A DNA stretch of 64,000 nucleotides, taken from the NCBI RefSeq assembly GCF_000208865.1, contig NC_018398.1, forward strand, positions 1,798,001 to 1,862,000, given 5' to 3'. The notes beneath the pieces were generated by a model, which made no database searches, was not told the origin of the DNA, and saw nothing but the letters and a program-made list of their open reading frames with translations. Numbering within the stretch: position 1 is the stretch's first letter; every line of letters begins with the position of its first letter. Positions 15,709 through 27,090 of this stretch are shown piece after piece. This stretch comes from Neospora caninum Liverpool. Taxonomy: Eukaryota > Apicomplexa > Conoidasida > Eucoccidiorida > Sarcocystidae. The position numbers and the translations under genes are program-made.

Positions 15709-18490
15709 GCGTTCGCATACACGTGGCCTTATACGTGCGTGGGGACTACTGCCTTGGAGTCATGACGTTGAAAAGCGCGTGCGACCTCGCTGCATCGAAC
15801 TCGCGGGTGTGCCAGAAATGTGTGAGTGAATAGGCACCTTCGAGCCCCGTGAGAACCCCGGCCGGACGATGCATGTGACAGCCGGAAACAGCCACGACGC
15901 CATCCCGTGCTAATCCACAGTCTCCCAGGTTGCCGATGAACTTATAAACCTCATAGGCATGCATCGATCTGTAACTATCCATATGTATACACATACGTAT
16001 TTATTTGCATTACACGCTACACACCTATCTATGCTCCTGTCAAGCACTGCATATGCATGCATGTATAGGTCAGTGTGTGTATATTTTGATAGACAGGTGG
16101 AGAGGGAGAGGCGCACAGAAGACAGTGGAGTAGGCCTGTTGAGGAAGGCGAGAAAACGCGTGAGCGCGCGAGGGGTTCTCGCTGAGAGGCGTCAGGTGTC
16201 CTGACAGAGCGGAGGGTCTGAACGCGGCCGAAGAAAGGGAGACGACGCACCGGCAGCTTACCGGAATGCTGCACGACCGAGCCACGTCGCGGCCGTGCAT
16301 GAGCGCATTCAGCAAAGAAGACTTTCCGACGTTTGAGTGGCCGACGGCTGCGACCTGAGGCGGTGAAACAGAAGACGCGGAAACGAAAACGCAGGGACAA
16401 TCGGAGGGCAAAAAGACACACAAACAGTGAAGCGACAGTTGTCGCCGGGGGGGGGAAGAGAGCGAATGGGACGAAGTGTGCGGAAAGACAGGTTGCAGAG
16501 ATGTGACGCAGGAAAAAGGCCGAGAAGCGCGCAGAAACGGTGTTTTCCCGTCACAAACTGCCGCCCAGATGCTGGATGCCGTCATGCACACCTCACGTGT
16601 ACACACTTGCATTTCCTCGTCTGTATCTCCACCTATGTGTATATGCATACCCAAACATGCATATACACATACATCCACATGGAACTACATGTATGCTATA
16701 TAATCATATTTGTATTTATATATATATATATATATGTATATACAGATATATATTTGTCTAGATATACACGGAAGGGTATTGACGAGAGGTGCGTTTTGTG
16801 AGCTCGAGCGTCTCGTTGGTTGTGGAAAGGCATTTGCATCCCGCATTTGAGCCGTAAGAAGGCCGGTGCCCATCTGTGTGCGCGTGCGATCCGCGGACCG
16901 CACCCCCTGAGCCTTCACCTGCGGCCACGGATTATGTGGGAGTTTGTGGAGAGTCTGCGCAACCAGGACGGGGTGGGCGGCAATGGGCTTCCCGAACAGG
17001 ATGCGGCTGTACTTTTTCTGGAAAGCGCAAATCGAGAGAGAAGAAGCGCGAGAAGCGCGGAGACACGGCAGGCGTTGAGCGCATGTTGCCACGTCGAAGC
17101 GAGCTAGCAGCGGCGTCTCTTGCGGAGACAACGATCGCTAGAGCAGGTGAGAAGAGAGAACCCAAAACACGCCCTACAGCGACGATTCATGGACGAACGC
17201 GCGCGAGAGAGGAGTGAGCGAAGGCGGGGAGAAACCGCGGCAGGAAGAGAACCAAAAAGGCGGCGAAAAAGGCGATAAACGACCGAACGCGCACCTGCTC
17301 GGAAGTCAGCCAGGGAAGGTCGTCCCTGTTGAGGAATTCTCGAGGCTGGAACGCATGCACGAACGGCCTGGCGAGGAGCGGGACGGGTTCGGCGTCTTGT
17401 TCTTCCCGCCAGCGCTGAACGCGCCGCTCCGGAGCCTGCAGATGCGTCGCGGGAATCCTCGACGCAGCTAGAGCGTCCTGCACATCGCCAGTCTCCTCCG
17501 CGTCTTCACCTCCACATGCTTCGGCTTGTCCCTCGGCGCGGCGACGAGGCGCACGAGATGAGCGCCGACCTGCGACAGAAAAAAACCAATCACGACGCGT
17601 GCGTGCAGAGAACCCGGGGGCGAAAATCGCAGGAGAGAGAAAGCAGCACCGCAGAAAAGACGAGACGCAGGTGAAGAGGACAAGGAGGGAGGTGGAGAGG
17701 AAGGAGAGAGAGACAGCCGCCTTTTTCTGTTGGAGGACGGCGCAAGAAAAAGAGCGGAGTGAGGTGAGGGGGTTGGCGTTGTGTGGAGAAGCGATAGAGT
17801 GGGCGAGGGAGGACAGGGGAAACGAGAGAAGAGGCAAACAGACGGAGAGGAGACAACCACGAAAGTCCAGAGTTCGGCGTGTAGATGCCTGCTGCTGAAG
17901 AGAAGAGGGGAGAGGAGGAACTGACGAGCGTGATTCAATGCCTGGAAGCTCTAACGTCTCCGGTCGTCTGTCTCCCCATCGAGAGTCTCCTTACCTCTTC
18001 CAGTCGAGAGCGACCGGGCTGTCTGGGTGGCGGCGAACGTCCAGCCCTCGGCGGCTCTCAGCCGCTCGCGTGGAGTTTGGCGCGGCCACGCGGGAGGGAG
18101 AGAGAGATCCGGAAGCCTGTGGCCAGTTTCCAGCGGCGGTGAACCGGAGGGTCGTCCCCAGGCCGAAGCGAAGGAATCGCAGGGGAGCAAGGAGGCGGGC
18201 GCACAGACGCCGCGAAGGCGGCAGGCAGACGCGGCGGAAGCAAAAGAAGACCGACACGACGAGGACAAAGGGACGGAGTTTGAAGACGGAGAGGAGACAT
18301 GCACAGCAGGGGCAGTCCGGGTCGATGCCGGGAGACCGAGAGCGAGACGGGAGACCGAGAAAGGGAAGGAAGAGAGGGAGAGCGAGCGAAAATGCGCGGG
18401 CGAAGGGAGACTGGCGGGAACCTCGGCCAGCGCGTTTCGCGTCTTGGCCACGTTTTGAGTGTCGAGGCGACGGCTCACGGCCACCCCCAT
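12348..18490 (-). CDS. engB: EngB/YihA-family GTPase, probably organellar (ribosome assembly)
   Basis: TRAFAC-class GTPase of the EngB/YihA family, whose bacterial members assist assembly of the large ribosomal subunit. Exons (minus strand): 18490-17995, 17569-17295, 17017-16919, 16354-16262, 14249-14160, 13651-13596, 13330-13180, 12581-12348; 1494 nt, 497 aa, phases close. G1 is GHSNVGKSS (from 295), G2 includes Thr324 in GRTRHL, G3 is DLPGYG (340-345), G4 is TKVD (414-417), and G5 is probably AVSS in the last exon. The ~290 residues before G1 exceed the bacterial length; they are Ser/Arg-rich at first, then hold a conserved-looking block near 258-290. The start has a strong ACAAAATGGG context. 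Rich Ser/Arg content suggests a mitochondrial or plastid leader, but there is no clear signal peptide, so location is open. Exon 1 and the exon 6/7 junction are the least certain parts. Confidence 0.88.
12672..12704. repeat. (TA)n microsatellite, just beyond engB 3' end
   Basis: Uninterrupted TA dinucleotides, within engB intron 7, about 90 bases from the last exon's acceptor at 12581. Confidence 0.95.
13078..13108. repeat. (TA)n microsatellite in engB intron 7
   Basis: Uninterrupted TA dinucleotides about 70 bases downstream, in transcript sense, of the exon ending at 13180. Confidence 0.95.
13699..13743. repeat. TA-rich microsatellite in engB intron 5
   Basis: TA dinucleotides passing into a TACA/TATC mix, about 50 bases from the exon that begins at 13651. 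Confidence 0.9.
14802..15418. repeat. Minisatellite, 62-bp unit, ten copies, in engB intron 4
   Basis: Units begin (AAGGTGGGG) at 14802, 14864, 14926 and every 62 bases to 15360, nearly identical, with a few single-base differences (for example the first unit, and GGGAACAAGG in two later units). Both strands are open in several frames across the array because the unit lacks stop codons and is not a multiple of three; those frames are not genes. Confidence 0.97.
15669..15705. repeat. TA-rich microsatellite in engB intron 4
   Basis: TA run following a TATC-rich stretch, on the far side of the 62-bp minisatellite. Confidence 0.9.
16711..16760. repeat. TA-rich microsatellite in engB intron 3
   Basis: TA run with TATG and TACA interruptions between the exons at 16919-17017 and 16262-16354. 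Confidence 0.9.
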
Positions 18491-19857
18491 TTTGTTTCAC
18501 GGGACCGTTTCTGCCTTTTTTCTGGTTTTGCCTCCTTCATCGTGTTTCTCTCGGCATTCCCGCGAACGCGAAGCAGAGCCTCCCTGCAAAGATCTCGTGC
18601 AGAAATGCAAACGCGAGAGGAGGCCAGCTTTTTTGCCGCGCTTTCTCGAGGCCCCGCCACAACCCCCCCATATTCACTTTGAAGGGAGAGACACATGCAC
18701 CGGGTGTCTCCAGCCAGCCAGGGTGGCCCAGCGCGGGCGCCTCAACGTTTGAGCCCCTCTCCGCTGGAGAGGAAGGCGCGTTTCCCCTTTTTCTGCGACG
18801 CAGAAGACAGAGAGAGGAAAGTCACGGTCGAGGGAGGAGAGAGTCGCGAAAAGAGAAAGAGAGGGAAGAACTAGAAGAAAGGGAAGAAGGGAGGCGACTC
18901 ACTTTGTCGGCAAGAGAGCGCATAGAGCGGCTTTTCGGGCGCCCGTTCTCCCCCCCAGCGCGCGACCTCTCTCTCTCGGGTCCGAGCACGGAAAAAGAGG
19001 TCCAGCGCATGCACGCTCGCATTCTTCCCTTCATTTCTCGGCAGAAATAAGGCAGTTTTTTAGGAATCCTCGCGGAAAAGAAAAGAAGGAAAGAGCATGA
19101 GCACCTCTCCTCGCGTGGGGGAACAACACTCTCCTCTTTTTGTCCGTAGCTCGCCCCGTGTTCCGGACGAGTTGAGCCACAGAGAGAGCGAGCGTCCTCG
19201 GCGACGCTCTCCTTTCGTCAAGCGCAAGGTTTCGAGATTTCTCGCCATGCTGTCTCCCGCGTTTCTGTCAACTTGTTCCTCGCATGCATATCTGCCTGCA
19301 TCTCGCCTTTTTCTCTGCTCCTTCCACCTCGCGCGCCGCTCCGGCTGCTTCGCCGCCCCCGTCTCGCGTCCCTTGACTGCGGCGACTTCCCTGCGCCGCG
19401 AGGCCGCCCGAGTTCTCCTGAAAACGAGGACGGCGATCGTGGAGAGAAGAGAGAATCTCCTCAAGTGGGTCCGGACGGCGCTGCGCCGCTTCTCGGCCTC
19501 TCGTTGCGAGACGCCGCAGGCGCCAGCCCCCGAGGAAGTCTCTCGGGATGCGCAAATGGTCGGCGACAAAGGAAGCACAAGTCCGAAAGGGAGGGGTGAA
19601 AAGGAAGTAGATCCAGAAAGAGAGGGGCGAAAAGGGAGAAGGCGGTTCTGCCGAGCTGAGAAGCGGCGCAGGGTACCGTGGAGTCTCGTGCGCCTCGGCA
19701 GCTTCACCGGCTGATTCACCTGTTTCGAGACCGGGCCACGTGTTTTGTGCACGGGGCTGCTGGATATGCGCTATAGAAAGGCGGACGGAGATCCGGAAGG
19801 TGGAATCGTGGGAAAGGAATCGCCCTGAAGGAAAACGGCGCCGCAAGATGGAACGCA
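18491..19857. other. Divergent intergenic region between engB and the 19858 gene
   Basis: About 1.4 kb separates two divergently oriented start codons and should contain both promoters. Open frames exist on both strands (for example 19097-19714 on plus), but none shows a domain or a convincing splice partner. I see no TATA-like box, as is usual in these parasites. A short upstream ORF begins at 19848, overlapping the first candidate start codon of the next gene in another frame. Confidence 0.6.
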
Positions 19858-22800
19858 ATGGGCGTCCCTTCATCCGAGTCAACAGCTTCATCTTGGCGGA
19901 GCGAGAACCTTCACTCTGAGCTCCACAGGCGAACTGTGCTATCTCAGGCCGCGTCAAGCCATCCCAGCGACCCAAGTGTACGTACACCCCGGCGAGGTGT
20001 ACGGACACCTCACTCGGGTTTACAAGGAAGTGACCAGGATGAGAGACCTGGCAATTTTTGCCGCCGACACGCCTCACTTCGGGAGAGTGCCTTTGCACTC
20101 CACGATGGCGGGGGCTCGCGGCTGCATGCCGGCGTCGAGGTGCCCCGCCGGGGTGTACGTACACCTCAATGTCTCGAGGACCGGCTTCCGCAGAGAGGCG
20201 TCGGCGCACCGGCCAGGAACGGCGCGCGGCACGTGACGGAGAATTCGTCCAAGACTCTTCTAGGCCACCGGCAGCAGTTTGGTGGGTCAGCTCCGCCTTG
20301 CCTCTCGCCGTTCTATGAATCCTCAGAGACGCTCGGCGGAAGCTTAGGCTGGGGCGGCGCACCGGGAAACGCCAGCGGCGGAATCCAGCGAAGCAAGGAG
20401 AGCGCCGTCGGCCTCCGGAACTCCATGGAGGAAGCGAGAGAGTGGCGGAGCCGCGAAACCGGCGAGAGACGCGCTGTGGAGCAGAAAGAAAGGCTCCGGG
20501 AGGCTCCACAGCCAGCGCCTCCACCCTGTTCCTCCGCAGGTTTGCCGTCTGCTTCCTCTTCCTCGTCTGTCTCTCCCTGTCCTTCCGCTTCGTCGCTGAA
20601 GGCGGCGGCGCAGCGTGCAGCAACGCTTCGGTATCTTCCGTCGGCTCTGCTGCGCGAGATTTCTGAGTCGATTTCTCGCGATCCCCTTCTGGCGAAAGTG
20701 GCGGACCGCGGGGAGGAGGACACGTACCTTTCTCTTCGCTTCTTTGTGTGCCGGGAGCGAGGCCTCCCCGGAGATCGCGCGTGTGAAGGAGAGAGCGTCG
20801 GTCCCGAACCCGAGAGCGGTCACGCGCCCGACGACGCGCGAACCGAGCGACGAAAAGGAAGGGGAAGAGAAGCAGACGAAGAGGACGCACCTGCCAGGCA
20901 GACGGCCAGCGAGGACGGCGGAGCGCCCGCGGGGTGTGGTGGAGAAGGCGCAGAGCCCCGGGAGGAGCAGGTCGGCACTGAGGCCTCACCCGCTGCTGGC
21001 GGAAGCTCGCGAGACGGAACGGGCGCGCATGCAGGTGAGGCGATATCCGGCCAGAGCGAGGGATCGCAGTCGATTCTCAGCGCGAGCAAAGACCTAGTTT
21101 TTGTTTGGTACCGGCGCCGAGGCACGGCCATGCGCCTCTGCATCCCTCGGCTGCCTGGACTGCTCTGGAAGGTCGTTTCCTTCTTCTTCTCTCTCTCGCC
21201 GTCGCCTTCTGTCGCGGTGCCGTCAATCCCGCTCGCCTCGTCGCAAGAGGCGGGCAACGCGCCAGAGCGAGGCGGCGCCGTCTCGCCAGTCAGCGCGGAC
21301 CTCGACGAGGAAGACGAGGGAGAAGATGCGCGAGGCGATCGGTGCCGCAGGCAGCCGTCCTGTTTTGCGTGGACACAACACGAGCTCGGAGCACGCGCCG
21401 ACTCTCGGCCGTCTCCAGAGAAACCCACAGACGGGCTGGAGGGCCGTGGCCGAGCGCCGAGCAGCGACGGCAGGCGGGCAAGCGGGAGAGCGTCTCCCGA
21501 CTCCGAGACGAAACGATGGGGCTGGAGGGAAACAACCGACCGCCGAGAGGACTCCGCAGACGAGAAGAAAACCCTGCTAAAGTCGGTTGCCACCTACGTC
21601 TACTGGCCAGGCATGCAGTCGTTCTTCGACACTTTTGAGAAACCTGTCTCGTCTTCTCCCTCGTTTTCCTCCTCTTCCTCGTTTGCTTCCTCTTCTTCGT
21701 TCTCCTCCTCTTCTTCCTCGTCTGCGTGTTCGGCTACTTCGCGCTCAGTGCCTGCGCGTCTAGCCGCCTCACCCAAGGCCGGCGAGGGACCGAGACGGCC
21801 TGACGGCGAGCGAAGACAACGCGACCGCGCTCCTGCTTTTTCAGCTGCCTCGGATCTCGCGAAGGCCTGTCGGGGCCTCGCGACTTCGCAGCGCGTCCCG
21901 CGTTCTCCCGCAGCAGCTGCTTCGACCTTCACTTGCCGAATCGAGGACCCGACTGTGCTTCATGCGCTGGCGACGCTCGAGCGCGGGGCGTGCCTGGATG
22001 GCCTTCGAATGGTCAAGCGCAGCGGAGAAGACGAAACGGAAGACACGTTTTGTCTTGTGTGGACGCCCACCGAGTCGCCGCAAGGCTCCACTCTTGAGCC
22101 CGCGGATGCTGCGATGCAGGCACCCGCGTGGGAGACAGCGCCAAGGACAGAAGGCGCGAGGGAGGCTGCAGCCAACAAACTCACAGCTGGAGGGAAGCAG
22201 GAGGGACTCCCACGACCCACGCAAGCACGGTCCCTTTCCCCTTGCGTCTCCCTCTGTTCCTCGTGGTCGCCTCGCTCGCCTCGCTCTCCGTCCCCCCTCG
22301 CTTCGTCGCCTCGCCCCTCGGACGCGTCCCGCAGCGGTTCGCATGTGTGGCGAAGCCATCGGGGGTGTTCGTGGACGGCTTCGCGCGAAACGGAGGCGTG
22401 CAGTAACGGAGATGCAGATAGAAGCCACACGGAGCACATGCTGAGTGCCGTGTTGCACTTCTTGCCGACGCTTCCGCTCCCGCCTCCGGGACTCGACCGC
22501 CGTCGCCCGCCCGTCGCCTTCCCACGTGTACGTACACCGCAGGGTCTCCCGGCTGGACTCCGCGCCGTCGCGGGGACAGATGGGCTGTCAAGCAGAAAAT
22601 GCGGCGAATCAGCGAGAGACGCCGAGTGGAACTGTTCGGAGCCCGATGGCCGACCCGAAGACGACGAGTTTTTCTCGGGTCGGGAAGATGACGACGCCAG
22701 CTCGGTGTGCTCGTCGCACGTTTCGCCTCCACCAGGGCGCTTTCCGGCCTCAATTCCCGCCGACGACACGTCCCTGGCTTTGGTGGGGGTTCCTGATGAA

Positions 22801-25239
22801 AGAGACGCGCAGTTGCTGAACCATTTTCTGCTCTTGTTCGCGGCGCTGTCTCGCCCAGCCGACGTGCCTCGTTCCCCTGCCCCGCCCCGCCAGTCTTCGC
22901 TCCTCGCGCTGCAAGACATGCCGAGCAGAGACGGTTTTTCTCTTCAGGCAAACAGGCGAGAAGGCGAGCGGCTGCCTCCCCCCGTCCTCGTCCTTCCCGT
23001 GCGCCGGGACGACGACGAAGACGCCCAGCGACGCCTCTCGTTCTTTTCAGTCCCCGACGATGCGTCGCCGACCTCGCGCGGAGGCGCTGCGCCAGGCCTG
23101 GGGGCTTGCGAACCGGAACGGAAGGACGACTTCGTCAGAGGGCGGCGCGTCTCCAATGCGCTTCTGGACGAGTCGGAAGCCGGTGACGCCGAACAGTTCA
23201 CAGGCACACGCAGGGGAGGCTCGGATGCCGCAGCCCGGCAGCCTGCGCGGCGTATCGGTCTCTTCGCTGTCGACATTTCCTGCCTCGCCCTGCCGTCGTC
23301 TTCCTCTGCTTTGGCGTCTTCCTCTGCTTTGGCGTCTTCCTTCGCCTCGTCATCTCCCCTTCCCTCGTCTTCTTCCTCTTCTTTCTCCTCTTTCTCGCCT
23401 TTCTCTGCCGTCTCGTCTTCGACACCACGTGTGCGCACTGGGGCATTCGCCGTTCTCTCCAACACCGGCAAGGCTGTGCCGCTCGCGCCACGGGAAGACG
23501 GGCGAGGGGCGAAGCCGCCCCGAGAGGCCGAAGGCGAGCGGGGAGAGGGCGACGACGTTGAGAGCGAGTGCTCCTCGTTTTGCGACTTCCTCAGCCTGCC
23601 CGATGAGGACGGTGAGGCGGAGACAGAGGACCCGGTGCTTTCGGGAAAAGTGCTGGATGAAATCCAAGACGAGGTCGGACGGTTCTGGTCACAGAGGGAT
23701 CGTGACGATGAAGGCCAAAGCGAGGGGAGCGAGGCCAGCGAGGCGTCGGGCGAACAGAGCGACTGCGCAAAAACAATCAAAGAGAAGTCGAAGGCAGAGC
23801 GGGCGTGCGAGAACCTCGCACGCACTCTCGCAGTGACGTGCGCCACCGCGGGGCTCGACTCGGTGTGCATCTGTCTCACAGACCGGGTAGGCCAAAGAGG
23901 ACGGGAATTGAACAGAAAGCGACTACGCCAAGATGGGAAGAGAGGGAGAGCAAGCGCGTTTTAGGAGCCGTCACAGAGCGAAGAGGGGAGGTGGACACAG
24001 GCGAGAATCGCGCGAGCGTGGCGAGGCGGGCGAGACGTGGGAAAGCGAGGAGACGGCGAAGGGAGAGAGGCATTGACGCGCGCGGGAAGAACGCGTGGAG
24101 GGACAGATCGACTTCCACCGTCGGGTTCACCGGAGCTGATCGCGGGAAAACGAACAAAAGATAGGGCAACGCGTACGGACGATGAAACTCGAAACGGTTG
24201 ATTCCAGCACACATTGCGTGAGGGCGACTGGAATTGGCTTTGTCTCGCCGAGAGCCTAGCGGCACAAGCAAAACGTGTGGGGATTCCTTGTGGCATGGAC
24301 CGGTCTCGTGGGAAGGGTCCAGGCACCTGTGACTGGTGTTCAGGCTTCACCGCCAATCCGGTCACCTTTTTTTGGGCGCGTTGCCACAGGTGTTCGCAGT
24401 CTCTTTGGTTTGGCAGATCCTCTTTGCGCGCTGCGTCGGTGGGCGTGTGCTCTTCTCGCGTCTCCTCGAGGTCGCAATTGCTTCATTCGGTCTCTCACCT
24501 TTGTCTTTGCTTTTCATCTTTCCGTCTCTCTCAGGGCCGCGGCGTTCCTCTTGGATGCCACACACTCTCTCTCTTGGATTTGCCGCGGCTCCCCTCCCTC
24601 CTCGCTCGGTGGCGGCAGCAACTCATGGCCCCCATGCGGTCTCTTCCATCCCACGCTTCTCCATCTTCTCCTTCTCCGTCCTCTCCGTCCTCTTCGCCAT
24701 CTGCAGCTTCGGACTCTCCACCTTCTCTTCTGCCTCCGACTTCGCCTTCGATTGCTTCGCCGCTGTCATCGATCGATTCGCAGCCGCACTTTTCCCTCTC
24801 GCTGCAGGCAAGAGTGGGAATCAGCGACGCGACTCAGAATAGTGTCGCGCGTCCTGGTGTCCCCCCGCCCGCTCGAAGGCCTCCCTCGTGCTTCGCGTCT
24901 CCTTCGGATGCATCACGTGCTTGCGCGGCAAGGCTTGAGGCCGCCTACGCGGCAGACCAGGAGCAGACAGCGACGGCGTCTCTTCCGCTGGGCGCGCGTT
25001 CCGTCCCCAGAAGAGCGCGAAGACAAGCGGACGAGGAGACACGCGAGGCCTCTGCGAGAAGCCTGCACAGGTGGAGTCTGACGAGAGAGCAGGGTGGGGA
25101 TCCAGGTCACGAAAGCGAGGACGGGGATGCAGAGACGCTGAGTGAGAGGCGAGAACGCGAGAAACGGGAGAGTGGAGAGGAGGGAGACGAGAGGACAAAG
25201 TGCAAAAAGAACCAGCGAACAAGAAGGAAACGGAGATAG
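19858..25239 (+). CDS. Large hypothetical protein with low-complexity insertions
   Basis: I do not recognise the family. Two exons are proposed: 19858-23886 and 24535-25239; the donor at 23887 (GTAGGC) and acceptor CTCTCAG join in phase 0 and give 1,577 residues. Well-ordered blocks alternate with Ser-, Glu- and Arg-rich filler. The ordered blocks include a helical one near 258-297 (RYLPSALLREISES), a hydrophobic one near 412-445 (DLVFVWYRRRG), one near 577 (YVYWPGMQSFF), one near 690-720, one near 864-880, and one across the splice junction near 1316-1375. Two poly-Ser tracts are present. No membrane protein architecture or signal peptide is evident. The start is uncertain: the in-frame ATG at 20425 (CCATGGAGG) is an alternative, because 19858-20270 is rich in short palindromes that may be regulatory. 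The 3' end is also uncertain; a further exon may exist at 26852-27004. Confidence 0.6.
19976..20165. promoter_or_regulatory. Cluster of GTGTACGTACAC-type palindromes
   Basis: Two perfect copies of the 12-bp palindrome GTGTACGTACAC (19976-19987 and 20153-20164, the latter extended to 14 bp) and one near-copy (GGTGTACGGACACC, 19998-20011) fall within 190 bases near the presumed 5' end of the large gene. They could be binding sites for an AP2-type factor or another repeated element. In the open frame they read as VRTP, so they may instead be coding. Confidence 0.35.
22526..22537. repeat. GTGTACGTACAC palindrome inside the large ORF
   Basis: A perfect copy of the same 12-bp palindrome as at 19976 and 20153, here well inside coding sequence, where it again reads VRTP. 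Confidence 0.6.
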
Positions 25240-25278
25240 AAGAGAGGACGAGTTTGAGGACGGGGAACGAGAGAGAAA

Positions 25279-25371
25279 CTACTGGTTTAGATCTTGAATG
25301 TCTTTGTTTACCAAATCCAAGTTCTATTGTGCTTTTCATGACCATCGTGTTAAGTGCATTAAGTATAGTGG
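25279..25371 (+). pseudogene. Possible nuclear-integrated mitochondrial fragment
   Basis: About 93 bases with markedly higher AT content than their surroundings and sharp edges. On the plus strand they read as a hydrophobic helix-like peptide (SSIVLFMTIVLSALSIVV), as expected for a piece of a mitochondrial membrane protein such as cox3 or cob. I cannot confirm which one without alignment. Confidence 0.45.
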
Positions 25372-26485
25372 TGTCCGAAGAGACCAAGGAGACAGGAGAG
25401 AGAGAGGAAGGATACGAGATCACAGAAGGGAGCGAGACGGCGAGAAGAAGAAAAGGGAGGGGACAGAGAGGAATATATGCGAGGGCAAACGACAGGCGTG
25501 AAGAGAGAGCGCGCGTAGCGGCACATTCCAAGGGAAAAGGAGCGAGACGAATGCAGGACCGAAGGGAGTGCCCAGTGTATTGCGAGAAGAGCGTCCCAGA
25601 GTAAAGTCGCGAGAAACGGAGAAGGGAAGTGGAAACTGTGAGCGGCTTCTGAGGAGTCAGCGTGTGCGAGGATTCTGTCCAGCATTCTCTTCATCGTAAA
25701 CGCGTGTGAAAAATGAAGACATTGTCGCCGTCGTGGAGTTGTCGAAACGTTTTGTCAGTCTAACTCCACCGGCCCTACGCGCCCAACCGTTAGCTTGCTG
25801 GCACGTCAAACAGCCATCAATACATTACGCCGCCTGCATGCCTCGCCTTTCTCGCGCTCTCTGTCTCGCTTGTTCACTTTCTTTTTCTCTGTGCTTTGGC
25901 GTTCCCCGTCGCTACTATTTCTGTCTCTCTGATGCGCTCTGCTCCCGTCTTCCGCGTTCGGTTCGCCTGCCTCTTGGCGTGTGGTGTTTTTGAGTGCCGG
26001 TCGCTGTGCGCTGGACGCGGAACGTGGAAACGGCGACGACAAGCCACAGACTCTCAGCTCAAGCATAGCTGTTTTCTCTCCGGCCCTTCCTGCGTCTGCA
26101 CGCAGGAGGAATCCGAGTTAAAAAACGCGCGCACACCGCAAATCCGAGACGCATTCTCTCGTATCTCAGGTGCGCTCGGAAATCTTAAAAAGAACGCAGG
26201 GGCTGCGTCTCCACGAGCGCATGCATCGAACGGAAAGCTCCGCATGCGCCACCGTCGCCGGGCGCGTTCGGTCCAAAAACCACGCCCCTGAAAAACACTG
26301 TGCCGAACACAGCCCTACGGATTTCCTTCTCCCTTTGTTCGCATGCAAAATCGCGGACTCGAGGTCGAGACAGAACCTGCACAAAAATCTGCTCTCCCCG
26401 ATCTCGCATCTGTTTTGCAAGAACCACGGACGCGCACTGGCGTAGACGCACATGCACGCACTCCCATCCTTTTACGCACTCCCAT

Positions 26486-26487
<2 letters not shown>

Positions 26488-26531
<44 letters not shown>

Positions 26532-26543
26532 ATATATATATAT
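26488..26543. repeat. (TA)n microsatellite
   Basis: Two TA runs separated by a single TTTA step, in the convergent intergenic region. Confidence 0.95.
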
Positions 26544-27090
26544 CTACACGTGCAGTCGTGTTTATCGTTGGTCATGGACATATATATTTATGTATTGATG
26601 ACTCTATGTAGGAAGGTATGTCTTGGCTTGGACAGCTTAACTCTGCATAAAAAAGTTGCATGCACACCTGTCCATTTGAACAGCATGAAGCTGCTACGGA
26701 CCTCTCTCGCTCGAGAGAGAACGCCACTCCCACAGGGCCCGAGGGACTCGGGGCTTGTGGGGAAATAAAAGCGCGTTGCGCGCAGTCGATTCGAATCCGA
26801 AGAAAAAGGTGCGTGTTTGCTTCTTAAATACGCTCAACCCTTTCCCGACAGCTCCTCGATGCTGCATCCCACATTCGCCTCTGCTGCGCGTCTCTAGCTA
26901 GACGGTCGACGATAGCAGAAAACGCCCGAAACGCTGCTGAAGTACATTCTGACGGACGTCTCGAATCGCTGGGGGACGGCATTTGCCTGGCAGATGCGCA
27001 GTAACCTCCACGTGACCAAGAGAATCCGCACGGAATGCGCTCGCCTGTGCGCTTTTGATCGCGTTCGCGTCGCCGCTCTACAGAAAGCTT

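Larger units (their letters stand above)
25240..27090. other. Region between the 19858 gene and SEC20 (convergent)
   Basis: Mostly purine-rich then mixed sequence with no confident gene. It holds a possible mitochondrial fragment (25279-25371), a TA microsatellite (26488-26543), and two stretches that resemble exons on the plus strand: 26106-26169, flanked by GCAG and GTGCGC, and 26852-27004, preceded by CCCGACAG and ending in TAA. Their phases do not join to the upstream gene in any combination that I tried while also keeping the longer frame open at 26852, so they are not included in it. Confidence 0.5.

Noticed and set aside
19268..20989. 573-codon minus-strand ORF opposite the large gene
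   Set aside because: It mostly mirrors the plus-strand coding sequence, which has clearer ordered blocks and a phase-consistent intron.
26770..26830. GATTCGAATCC resembling a tRNA T-arm
   Set aside because: The neighbouring bases do not form acceptor, D or anticodon stems.
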